The notes below the pieces were generated by a model. It was given only the letters and a program-made list of their open reading frames with translations. It was not told the DNA's origin and did no database searches. From Mya arenaria (taxonomy: Eukaryota > Mollusca > Bivalvia > Myida > Myidae): a stretch of DNA of 64,000 nucleotides. Location: positions 28,415,354 to 28,479,353 of the forward strand of contig NC_069126.1 in assembly GCF_026914265.1 (NCBI RefSeq), given 5' to 3'. Below are positions 1 to 11,800 of this stretch, piece by piece (position 1 is the first letter of the stretch; each line of letters starts with the position of its first letter). The position numbers and the translations under genes are program-made.

Positions 1-135
1 TAAAAAACACAAATTCTATACACTGATGAAGTAACCTTCACAGATTATATAAGGGACGAACATTGTAGTTTATGTTGAAGGACTGGTGTTTGTATAATCA
101 CAAATGTAATCATCCACGCTTATGTTTTTTTGCAG

Positions 136-152
136 GAGTTTTCAACCACTAG
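136..152 (+). other. 17-nt micro-exon of gene 0 tail
   Basis: A T-rich tract and tgcag precede 17 exonic bases, followed by gtaatt. It reads SFQPL with split codons at both ends. The equivalent exon is at 17205-17221 in gene A and 50532-50516 in gene B, each also 17 nt after a gcag acceptor. It restores frame between the TM exon (phase 2 out) and the tail exon (two leading bases). Confidence 0.75.
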
Positions 153-2595
153 GTAATTGCATGTAAACTGTTGCATTCCAAATGTGACCTTATCATTATT
201 TCATTTTCTGGAATGCTCTCTTTATATTATAAAGAGTTGTGTACCACAAAAACAAATGCATTGCTTCTTGCAGTATTGTCACTGATTTGTTGTTGACGAA
301 ATACCATTTTATATAACAATCAACAAACATAGCGATTTTTACTGAAGGTACTAGGTTAGAGGAATGGTAACATAACTGACAATAATTACGATGCGATTAG
401 AGATTTACAAGTTTGATTTCAAAAATGCCAGTTAGGAAATAAAAGGGTGATCATAATTTAATAAATCATTAAGATGTTCAATTCTATATAATTGTGGAAA
501 GGTCCTGTGTACGACAATCTGGCTGGTTCCAATCACGGTGATGCTCCATCTGAAGCTATTGCTGAACCGGTTGAGTACGCCTGTGTTGTTAAAAAGGAAG
601 AGAGAAAAATTACAAAACCTGAGGTACTTGAATTCCCTGTAATAAAAAAAATGTAGTTAATATATCTTAAATACCCTGTATTTAATATGTCTTAAACTTA
701 TACTCTGTGTAGTTATTTCGACTTAAAGTCCCTTTAGTTAAATTGTCATCTTGTAATTTATTTTACTTACACTTTCCGTATGAAAAATGTCTTTAACTTC
801 CCGTATTTGATAAGTCTTATTCTCCCTACACTAATAATTGTATCTTAAACTCATTGAAAGTAATATGTCTGCAACTCTCTGTTGTAATTATTACCTACGG
901 TCAGTGAACTGAATATGTCTTAAATTACTTCTCCTAGACATGCCTTAAACGTCATGTAGTGTATATGCCTTAAACGTCATGTAGTGTATATGCCTTAAAC
1001 GTCATGTAGTGTATATACCTTAAACGTCATGTAGTGTATTTGGCTTATACACCCTGTAGTGTATTTGGCTTGTACTCCAAGTAGTGTATATGCCTTAAAC
1101 GTCATGTAGTGTATTTGGCTTATACACCCTGAAGTGTATATGCCTTATACTCCTTATAGTGAATACGCCTTATACTCCACGAAGTGTACATGTCTTATAC
1201 TTCCTGTAGTATATACGTCTTATACTCCCTGAAGTGTATATGTCTTATACTCCCGGTAGTGTATATGCCTTACACTTCCTGTAGTGTATATGACTTAAAC
1301 TCCCTCTAGTTTATATGTCTATTACTTCATGTAGTGCATATTCCTTAAACCTCCTGTGCCTTAAAATTACTGAAGTTTATATGTCTTACACTCCCTGGAG
1401 TGTATATGTCTTATACTCCATGTTATATATATACCTTAAACTCCCTATAGTTCATATGTCTTGTACTCTCTGGAGTGTATATATCTTATATTTCCTGTAG
1501 TGTTTATGTCTTATACTCCCTGTAGTGTATATGTCTTTTACTTCCTGTAGTGTATATGTCTTATACTTCCTGTAGTGTATATGCCTTGAACTCCCGGTAG
1601 TGTATATGTCTTATACTCCCTGAAGTGTATATGCCTTATACTTCCTGTAGTGTATATGTCTTATACTTCCTGTAGTGTATATGTCTTATACTTCCTGTAG
1701 TGTATATGTCTTATACTCCATGTAGTGTATATGTCTTTTACTTCCTGAAGTGTATATGCCTTATACCTCCTGTAGTGTATATGCCTTATACTTCCTGTAG
1801 TGTTTATGTCTTATACTTCCTGTAGTGTATATGTCTTTTACTTCCTGAAGTGTATATGTCTTATACTTCCTGAAGTGTATATGTCTTATACTTCCTGAAG
1901 TGTATATGCCTTACACTTCCTGTAGTGTATATGCCTTGAACTCCCGGTAGTGTATATGCCTTGAACTCCCGGTAGTGTATATGCCTTGAACTCCCGGTAG
2001 TGTATATGTCTAATACTTCCTGTAGTGTCTTTGCCTTATACCCCCTATAGTGTCTATGTATTATACTCCCTGAAGTGTATATGCCTTATACCCCCTATAG
2101 TGTCTATGTATTATTCTCCCTGAAGTGTATATGCCTTATACTCCGTGTATTGAATATGTTTGAAATTCCTTGTAGTGTATAAGCCTTAAAATCCGTGTAT
2201 TGAATATGTTTGAAACTCAATGTCTTAAATTATCCACGTTGTTACTATGTTTTTACTCCCTGTGTATGTCTTAATCTCCTTGTAGTTAATGTGTTTTAAT
2301 CTCCTTGTAATTATTAGGTCTTAAACTCCATGTAGTCAAAATGACTTCAACTCAACTTCATTTGAATTTTATTTTTGAATTACCTATTACATTATCGTAA
2401 TGAATTGATGAACTTTTTTGTATGTGTTGTTCAATGTAGGCCGAGGATAGTGCACTCATCTACGCTGATCTTGATCTACCCGCAGAGGGTTCCACACGAG
2501 GGATTCCAACAGTGAATTTTGACGCCGGGACAACATACGTTTCAATTGATTTTGCTCAGACGGCTAAAATGAAAGGATCTGTGTTAGACGATTAG
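136..2595 (+). CDS. Cytoplasmic tail exons of an Ig-superfamily receptor with ITIM-like motifs (gene 0, 3' part only)
   Basis: Three exons are read: a 17-nt micro-exon 136-152 (tgcag before it, gtaatt after), 502-623, and 2440-2595 ending in TAG. Phases fit throughout: the micro-exon needs two incoming bases and leaves one, the next exon starts with two, and the last junction is phase 0. The tail carries Tyr motifs PVYDNL, VEYACV, LIYADL and TTYVSI, about 22, 23 and 25 residues apart. VEYACV and LIYADL match the ITIM consensus; TTYVSI matches the ITSM core. In vertebrate receptors such motifs recruit SH2 proteins such as SHP phosphatases once phosphorylated, so an inhibitory role is inferred. 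The same micro-exon and phase pattern follow the TM exons of genes A and B, so the ectodomain and TM of this gene should lie left of the window. An AATAAA lies at 2775. The function is inferred from motifs only. Confidence 0.78.
153..501 (+). other. Intron of gene 0
   Basis: Non-coding interval between the micro-exon and the first long tail exon. Its first 80 bases resemble the bases after the gene B micro-exon on the other strand (below 50516). I see no other element in it. Confidence 0.6.
930..2330 (+). repeat. 25-bp minisatellite in the gene 0 tail intron
   Basis: About 50 tandem copies of a 25-bp unit (gtagtgtatatgtcttatac plus ttcct or tccct), regular from about 950 to 2170 and decaying at both ends. 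It lies in the intron between the VEYACV exon and the LIYADL exon. On the complementary strand the unit matches the unit of the array at 48690-49840, which occupies the same intron of gene B. Short ORFs here are repeat artefacts. Confidence 0.93.
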
Positions 2596-3720
2596 TTAAA
2601 TGAATATCCACGAGGAAAATGACCCGATTACTTTTTGTGTATTGATGTAACGTTGCTAGATTGTTATATTACACGTGAATCACTAATCATACTTTGAAAG
2701 CTAATTGTGATATTTTAACGTAGTTCTGCTCCTTTTAAATTGGTTGACACCGATGTCACATATACTTTATATAAAATAAATGTAATCCTATACAGAGCCC
2801 TTGTTCGAACATTAATAATGCATGAGAACTGAACTGTAACAATATCATTGATTATATTCAGTTTGCTTACCATTCAATGTATATAGAATGGGTCGTAACT
2901 GATGTTGTTAAAACTAGTCGCCAAATCATTGTTCATGTAAATACTGATGAACGTTTACTATGCTACATTACAATGCTTCTTTTAACTTTGTCTTCTTTAT
3001 TGCATTGTGTTAATGTATCTCATGCAATAACGTATGATTCTGACCTTTTTTTCAACATGTTTGTAGACACTTCATTTTTTAATCCAAATTAAATCTTATC
3101 AAAATGTCACAATCTACAATTAAGATTTGCACTGAAGGCAAAGTGGAATAGCAGCAACGCCGCATTTCTACTGATTTTATATAGTTTCAAATATAATGTG
3201 TCGCACTGATATATAAATGTTTCTGTCAACATTTACGAATCGATTGACAAATTGTAAAAATTTCATGTCCTCGCATTCTTTATCGCAGTAATTTATAGAT
3301 GAGCTGTATCATTTTATAGTGTGCCGTGATTTTTCAAGGGTTTGTTTTCGGGGCAATAAAGTATGACAATGGGCGACAACAAAAACGACAATAGCTAGCC
3401 ATGCATATGCCAGTACTCTCACATAAATCTGGCATACGTATTGCATTTATCTTTATTACACATAAATCACAGGTACTGCATCACTTCTCATGTATACATA
3501 TCGCACACACGGTTGTTATCTAGCTTGCACAAAAAGCACACACATTGTTGTTATAGTTCATGAAGGAAAAACACATTCTCCGCAGTTTACTTCATACGTC
3601 GAATTCACTCTACATCCTTTTCATTCGAAGTGTCGTAAGTAGCTATTAATGAGTGTGAACACTGGAGGATAATGTGTGCATTTCCTGATTGATATCATAG
3701 TCAATTTCAAAGCAGCAAAG
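2596..3720 (+). other. 3' UTR of gene 0 and intergenic sequence
   Basis: Contains an AATAAA at about 2775, roughly 180 bases after the gene 0 stop. The stretch 3410-3600 has scattered CACACA-containing segments that look like a decayed form of the 33-bp minisatellite upstream of gene A's leader exon. No convincing coding exon is seen. Confidence 0.45.
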
Positions 3721-4937
3721 ATGGATTATATATTTTTCATTTGTAAAATCGTTTATGTTCTATTTTGTCTACCAAGTCATCAATGTGAAGGTAAGACACT
3801 TATTATTATTAAATGAGTTTTACACAAAACAATAACATCAAATGTGAAAATATAATTTACAGTTCAAGTCATGTTTTATCATTATTTCCCCTTTTCAAGG
3901 CGAGTAGGACGATGGCATACTATATTTATATCAGACTGTAAAACTCATGAGAACCGCAACAAGCAGGAATGGGTATTGTAGTAGATATGACGTTAGAGGG
4001 AAATAACGCGTAATACATTGTCTCGACTACAAATGGACTTGGGGCGCTCACCTCGTGATATGTTAATCAGCTCATAATGCTTTCACAATTGACATGACTT
4101 TTAAAACTGTCAAATATAAGAAAACCCTATTTCTTCTATCTACGTTTCATGTAGGGTTTGCTTTAAATGTTTTTATATATTATTATGTATTTGAGAAGCC
4201 GCATTCGGTTTCAAAACAAAATACCCTGATAAGTGTGCATTTTATTGTATAAACTGTTCCATACATTTTATTTATCACGTGTTTTTTGACAAAAGAAAAT
4301 CTTTCTTGCTGCATATAATAATACCCCTGAATATTTAGATAATGAACAAAATGAATTCGGAATATAATTTATGTTTTGACTGGGTCGTGTTATATTTCTC
4401 TCAGAACGAATACCATTGTGTAAATAAACACATTACGGAGATAGATGGTAACTTATAAAATTAATTGCTTTATATCTGACAATGCTAAAATGTTGTTTTA
4501 ATATTTGAGAACCTAACTTTGTAAAATATCAGTAAAATATGATCAATAAAAAATGAAAATCAGTTTATTTATGTTAGAGGTGTCAACGAGTTCGACTATA
4601 GTAGCCATACAATTTTGTAATAAACACTTATTTTCTTGTAAAATGTTGCACATTAGCTTTCTGTGATAATGATCAAATCAATCAAGGTAACAATGTGACA
4701 CACGGTTTTCCAAGTTATCAAAAACCAAATACAGATTAGGTCCGATGATGGTAGAAAAAGGAAAAAGTAATAGACACCGCCATACAGCGTCATTCAATTC
4801 AGGGTCAACAACCCCTGTCACATTGATAATACTTAACATCATAGCTGATGATAACGGTGAATACATTGCGGATTTAGGAAGCAAAATAATTATGTTCAAC
4901 ACCAAGGGCCACATTAACACTGTAGTTTTAGTGCAAG
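3721..4937 (+). pseudogene. Partial tandem copy of the gene A 5' end: leader exon plus decayed V-like Ig exon (A1)
   Basis: The leader exon 3721-3790 is intact: ATG, a hydrophobic signal peptide (MDYIFFICKIVYVLFCLP), 70 nt, donor gtaag, phase 1, exactly like gene A's 70-nt leader. The V-like exon at about 4643-4937 is ruined. Its acceptor AG has become AA, and the reading frame breaks near 4735 with TAG and TGA codons and a frameshift. Its second half still aligns with gene A in another frame (DDNGEY against DEDNGGY) and the donor remains (gtatttc). Downstream intron sequence to about 6050 also aligns with the gene A intron around 10450-11040, so the duplicated unit exceeds 2 kb. No later Ig exons follow. 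The leader could still act as an alternative first exon for gene A because its donor phase matches. Confidence 0.72.
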
Positions 4938-6470
4938 GTATTTCGAATCAAATCCTTTAGCATTTTTTAAACTAAATAATGTAGTCTATAATTTGTGTGG
5001 GAACAGCATATCAACAGTATCATTATAACTCTATTTATCGTGTGAAAATGATTAAGAACATAATAACGCCACATCAACCCATGATTATACCATACCGTTA
5101 AAACTACTTGTTTTATATGAATACAATTAAATTGTTAAAGTGACACTCTTACTCCAAAACCAATGCATACAGATTTATAACAAACATAAATTTTGAGTGA
5201 TAAACCTCGAATTACTTACTATAAAATACGTTTGTGGAAAATATTAATAACTGATTACCAGATTTTAGCCCTTTATTTAGTTGTTGAAAAGGCAACACAT
5301 TTAAATGATTAGTATGCTAAAATATTTACTTTAAACTACTATCATCTCATAAGGTAGCAATACCTTGTTTCCTGCACCTTTCTTTCAAATAAGTTCGGTA
5401 TCTTTCATAACAACTATTGTTTTCGACATTTTTGGAGAATGTAAAGAATTGCATTCAGTGTGGTAAATATTATTTTGGAGTTAAAAGTACGGCGGTTAAA
5501 ATCCACGTGTAAACGATTTAATCATAATAAATGGGTACTCTTTTATTCTTCATAATAATTCAATTAATCTAACAAGGTATTCGCTTAAGCGACTTAATGA
5601 AAGTTAGTCGTTTGTGCACATTGTTTAGTCGAAAATGTGTCGTTATCAGTTAGTCAGTCGGGAGTCGACTTCATATTTTTTTCTTAACAAATATGTGAGT
5701 TATTTCAATGAAATGATCAGTTAATAATAGTTGAGCTCATTTATGAACTAATTGGATGTCAGTATTGTTCAATATATTCGAATCTAAATTCCAGAATGAT
5801 CGGCCTTTGACGTACCTACTTAGTGGTTAAATCGCCAATATGTGGCAATTAACATTCGAGTTGAAAAAACGGGATGAATGAAAATTGTGTGAAGTTAGCG
5901 TCGTAATTCTATAAAAAGTACTGTAGAAAGTACTTGGGTATTTTTCATACCGATTCTGCTTAGATTACACACTATTTTTAAAAGCAAAAGTCGTTTTGGT
6001 GTGAAATTGATGATGCATAAATCACAAATCTCTGACATATGTATTGCTACAATCCGTTGGACGACATTCCAAAAAGAAAATTGATTATAGAGTCAAAATT
6101 GAACTTGCCTTCAGAACGCAGGGGCATGCTATGCTTTAGAGTCATTTTGGAATTTTGATAAATAATGCTTATGTACATCAAACATACTCGTATGCTTTTT
6201 CGAAACAGTAAATCATTTATATCGTTGAATCATGCCATGGTTATATGTCATATCATTTTTTTTATTTCCATTACGGACTTAAAGCAGATAATATTACTAC
6301 CTACCAACACGTTAACAAGTGGGTAAAACGATACTAAACACACTCATTATCATTTGCGTCCTATTGGAGCTCAACCTCGAAACATCTTTAGAGGAGATCG
6401 GGCACCAAAGCAACTAGACCACATATCCATCATCTAACAATTCCAGACAAATAGCACACACTGTAATCTT
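4938..6470 (+). other. Non-coding flank of the A1 copy
   Basis: To about 6050 this aligns with the intron after gene A's V-like exon (for example the segment with gcttaagcgactta near 5583 against cttaagcgaccta near 10580). The rest is unremarkable AT-rich DNA. No exon is supported. Confidence 0.5.
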
Positions 6471-6479
6471 CCTTTCATA

Positions 6480-7680
6480 AAAAGCATACGCACTGCACTA
6501 CTCTTCCTTTGAAACAAACACACGCCTTAATTCAGTAATCTTTATTATACAAAAACACACACACAGTTGTAATATTTGTTGTACAAAAACACACGCACTA
6601 CAGAAATCTCAACCGTATGAAACACACACCCTGCTTAACTCTATGTTACACTTAAACACATGCACTGCAGAAATCTCACCCGTATGAAACACACACTCTG
6701 CTTTACTCTTTGTTACACTTAAACACATGCACTGTAGAAATCACACCCGTATGAAACACACACTCTGCTTTACTCTTTGTTACACTTAAACACACGCACT
6801 GCAGAAATCTCACCCGTATGAAACACACACTCTGCTTTACTCTTTGTTACACTTAAACACACGCACTGCAGAAATCTCACCCGTATGAAACACACACTCT
6901 GCTTTACTCTTTGTTACACTTAAACACACGCACTGCAAAAATCTCACCCGTATGAAACACACACTCTGCTTTACTCTTTGTTACACTTAAACACACGCAC
7001 TGCAGAAATCTCACCCGTATGAAACACACACTCTGCTTTACTCTTTGTTACACTTAAACACACGCACTGCAGAAATCTCACCCGTATGAAACACACACCC
7101 TGCTTTACTCTTTGTTACACTTAAACACACACAGTGCAGTAATCTCACCCGTATGAAACACACACTCTGCTTTACTCTTGTTACACTTAAACACATGCAC
7201 TACAGAAATCTCACCCGTATGAAACACACACTTTGCTTTACTCTTTGTTACACTTAAACACACGCACTGCAGAAATCTCACCCGTATGAAACACACACTC
7301 TGCTTTACTCTTTGTTACACTTAAACACACGCAGTGCAGAAATCTCACCCGTATGATACACACACTCTGCTTTCCTCGTTGTTACACTTAAACACACGCA
7401 GTGCAGAAATCTCACCCGTATGAAACACACACTCTGCTTTACTCTTTGTTACATTTAAACACACGCAGTGCAGAAATCTCAACCGTATGAAACACACACT
7501 CTGCTTTACTCTTTGTTACACTTAAACACACGCACTGCAGAAATCTCACCCGTATGAAACACACACTCTGCTTTACCCTTTGTTACACTTAAACACACGC
7601 AGTGCAGAAATCTCACCCGTATGAAACACACACTTTGCTTTAATCTTTGTTACACTTAAACACACGCAATGCTGTAGTCT
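6480..7680 (+). repeat. 67-bp minisatellite (dimer of a 33/34-bp unit) upstream of gene A
   Basis: About 16 tandem copies of a 67-bp unit containing cacgcactgcagaaatctca and cacactctgctttactcttt. The spacing of the tacactt motif is exactly 67 (6714, 6781, 6848). Each unit is two diverged 33/34-bp halves related to the simpler array at 7780-8565, so this is a higher-order form of one family. Minus-strand ORFs here reflect the repeat. Confidence 0.9.
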
Positions 7681-7779
7681 CTCTTGTACAATATCCCCTG
7701 CACTGCGAAAACATCTGTTGTGAAAAACACACACACACTGCAATATATTCTCTTTCAAAAAAAACACGCACTGTAGTCC

Positions 7780-8565
7780 TCCCTGTCATACAATAATAAA
7801 GGCACTGTCGTCATCTTTCTTGTACAAAAAGACACGCACTGCAGTATTCACTACTGTAGAAAAAGACATGCACTGCTGTAATGCCTTTTATACAAAAACC
7901 CACGCACTGCTGTAATGTCTTTTATACAAAAACCCACGCACTGCTGTAATGTCTTTTATACAAAAACACAAGCACTGCTGTATTGTGTTTTTACAAAAAC
8001 ACAAGCACTGCTGTAATGTCTTTTATACAAAACACAAGCACTGCTGTAATGTCTTTTATACAAAACACATGCACTGCTGTAATGTCTTTTATACAAAAAC
8101 ACAAGCACTGCTGTAATGTCTTTTATACAAAAACACATGCACTGCTGTAATGCCTTTTATACAAAGACACACGCACATCTGTAATGTCTTTTATACCAAA
8201 ACACACGCACATCTGTAATGTCTTTTATACCAAAACACACGCACTGCAGTTATCTCTTTTGTACAAAAACACACTCACTGCAGTAATCACTTTTGTAGAA
8301 AAACACAAGCACTGCTGTAATGCCTTTTATACAAAAAAGCACTGCTGTAATGTCTTTTATACTAAAACACAAGCACTGCTCTAATGTTTTTGTACAAAAT
8401 CACACGCACTGCTGTAATGCCTTTTATACAAAAACACAAGCACTGCTGTAAGGTCTTTTATACAAAACACAAGCACTGCTGTAATGTCTTTTATACAAAA
8501 ACACACGCTCTGCTGTAATGTCTTTTATACAAAAACACACGCACTGCTGTTATGTCTTTGATACT
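7780..8565 (+). repeat. 33/34-bp minisatellite upstream of gene A leader exon
   Basis: More than 20 tandem copies of a unit containing acacaagcactgctgtaatg and tcttttatacaaa. It ends about 280 bases before the gene A start codon. The array at 58580-59600, upstream of gene B, is the same family on the other strand. Confidence 0.92.
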
Positions 8566-8848
8566 TGTAATGGTTTTAATGAACATACTTTAGAACAAAA
8601 CTATTGTTGAAATATGTTTCTATCAGGGAATGGTTTCATGCTCATATGTTAACAAATTAAAACTCTAAAGCAGTCAATGTCATTTTAATATTTCAATGAT
8701 TCAAACTCATAATTCAAATCCACTTTCATGCTCTTCATTTGAAGTAGCAGGAAATATGAAAACTTCCTGATCTCTTTATGGCTGTAAAACCAGATGCCAA
8801 CGTTTGTATATCCTCAATGATATCACTGTCAATTCCGAAGCTAAAAGT

Positions 8849-11800
8849 ATGGGATATAAAAGTGTCATTTTTAAAACTGTTTATATTTTAGTTTTGTTAC
8901 CTTGTCTACATTGTCAAGGTCAGATAAAAAAAAAAATTAATGACATGTACACATTTAATGTGAACACATATCGTTTTTTAAGTCGTCTTTTATCATTTGA
9001 TTCTATGACACATTTGACGAGGGCATACGAGTATTGTATTTATATCAAACTCTAAAAATCATAATCATGATAAAACAAACATGCATGAATGGGTGTTATC
9101 GTTTATATGACCTTAGAGGGAAATATGACTTAATACTTTGCATCGACTCCAAATATAATGGCATCTCGTGAGATGTAAAAGGGAGCATACATATTTTTCT
9201 CGTTATTTAGTTTTTGTATTTAAATTATTGTTTGCCTCAACCTAAAACAGAATAGCGGCGCTTATCTCAGTGTAAAATGCTTATAAGGTCATAGTAGCTT
9301 TCAACTTTATATGTAAAGCACTTGACATATTAAAGCTGACAATTTCAATATGAAGTATAAAAACGAACCTTTTCTACTTTAAAAATTTGCATAAATGTAT
9401 ATGTATTTAAAAAGCCGTACTTGGTTTCAAAACATTACACCCTGACTACACATACATTCAATTGTATAAATTGTTGCATACGTTTTCTTCATCAAATGTT
9501 TTACATAGTGTCGAGTTATATTTGTCTTTGAAAGAATGCCGTCGTTTATTTAAAGAGAACAAGAAAGATTGATGTTAATAACTTGGACACATCACTTGGT
9601 GTTTTATGTTTAAAAAAACGATAAGCAATTGATTAGGAAATAACAGTACATGTATATTAATCATTGCTCGTGTTAAAGTTGTTAATAATATTGCCTATTG
9701 CAAAATATCTATTACATGTGTTAATAATGTCCTATTTGCTTTGTAGTATGTGGAACATTGCGGCTTATAAATCCTGAACAAATCAATCGAGGTGACGATG
9801 TGAGACTCGAGTTCTCAAGCACATATATAAGGAATGATACAAGTTTAGTCAGATGGTGGAAATATCTCCAAAAGAAGCCGAATCCCATTGATACCACCTT
9901 GCAGCGTTTTCACATTGATGGTCAACAAGCCCGTGTCATATTGACAATACATAACGTCACAGATGAGGATAACGGTGGTTATACAGTGACTTTAAACAGC
10001 GTACAGTGTTCACCACCGAGGACTACTTTAGTTACAGTGAAAGGTATTTCATTTCCAGACTTAACCAAATTTCTAAATCAAAACTGCAATTATATTTGAT
10101 TTATTTCATATATGTTAGCAAAGGTAATGTTTTCAGCGAAATGCATAACGTTTATATTTTTCGAGAATAATTAAAAACGGAAAATATTCTTTTTTCCTAT
10201 TTGCTTTAATATTTTAAACTAACTGGAACTTGTTGGTGCCCGAAATTGCTTAAATATATGTCTTTACCTTAGCGTAGAAGTATTGTTTAGTTATGGCTTT
10301 CATAAGATCAGTTAATATAGAAAATACAAGGCATGGTATTTTTTATGCAGAGTAGAACAGAATATATATATCGTGTACAAATGTGTAAATGATTAAAACA
10401 ATGAAAACACCATCTTTCGACAACCCATGACTATAACCTACCGTTCAAAACTTCTTGTTTCTTTATGGCAACTGTTCGGTATTGTTTATCTGTCAAAGTC
10501 AGTCGTTTTAAAACCGCGTGGAAACGAGCTTGTATTATAACTTCGTTTCTCCTTTGTGTTTCTTTCTTATTCGATTAATCTACTTAAGCGACCTAATTCT
10601 TATAAATTACCGAAACAAGAAAGTAAATCGTTTGTTCGCAATGAGTCGTAATACGTTAGCCGGTCGATTTAAAGACTTTATATATTGTTCTTAAAAGATA
10701 TGTAAGTTGTTTATATGAAATGATAAGTTGATCACTATTGGCATTATATGCGAACAAATGGGATAGCAGTATTTTATTAAAACACACGCCTTCAAATACC
10801 ATATTGATCTGCGTTTGACGGGCCTTTGTATTTGTTAAATCGCCAATTTATTGGCCGTTCACATTGAATTTGAAACGTGTGGTGTGTATGAGTTTTGTGT
10901 GACGTAAGTGTCATATTTTTTAACAGTAATGTACATAGTACTCGGATAGTTTTCATAATACGTTTCTGCTTAGATTACTTTACATTCTAAAAATTGGTGC
11001 AAAACTGACGATGCATGGATCACAAGAAAACAAGAGCTTTGCATGCAGGCTCGCCCTTAGTCAAGAAGAACAAGTCAACATTTATTTTGCCCTGACACTT
11101 TATCATAAAAATGGAGCTTGTTTCGTTTGCTTAAGATTCGTATTCAGTCATGGGACAATTTTTTTAATAAATGTTCAACATCTTTTTTTAGAGACTACAA
11201 CACCACTAAGGTATGAGAGACTACCCCTTGTAAGATTTTCTCGATAATCATAAACAAGCGTATACCAACATAATCTTAATTGCGTTTAAGTTTATACAAA
11301 TCCAGAGTATACATCAGTTATTATTGTACCTAAATAAATAGAGCAGGAAACAATATGTCAAAAACGGACAAAATATACATTCACGTAGTCAAATTGTGTC
11401 AAGTTCTTAAACGTACATAAATCGGCGGTAGGGGCTCAATATGTTTAATTGAAAGGGGTTTTTCTTGTCAGTAAACAGAAATGATTTCAACCATAAATAC
11501 CTCCAAATAAACATTAACCTATACATATTGCGAGTTCCTGAGTCGTTAACTCAAATATGACTGTCATTATTAAACACTGTCTATTAGTTTAACACTTAAA
11601 TGAAATAGCTACAATTGATATACTTTATAATGTGTTATATCAAGCAATTTCATTCTCATTGTTTTTTCTTATTTCTTGGCAGAGCCAGTCTAAGAACATT
11701 ATGAAAAGTTCTTGTTTAAAGGGGGTATTTGTGCGAAAATTAGATTAACACATGTCCGCTTCTGATTAAAGAGTACTAGGATGTTAATGAAATGTACATT

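Noticed and set aside
6480..8570. Cys- and Lys-containing repeated ORFs, or a CRISPR-like array
   Set aside because: The tandem units are contiguous with no unique spacers, the period is not a multiple of three in the 67-bp array, and the sequence is eukaryotic.
11011..11247. 78-codon ORF in gene A intron 2 as an extra exon
   Set aside because: No Ig motif, its borders do not fit phase 1-1, and the homologous A1 flank does not keep the frame open.
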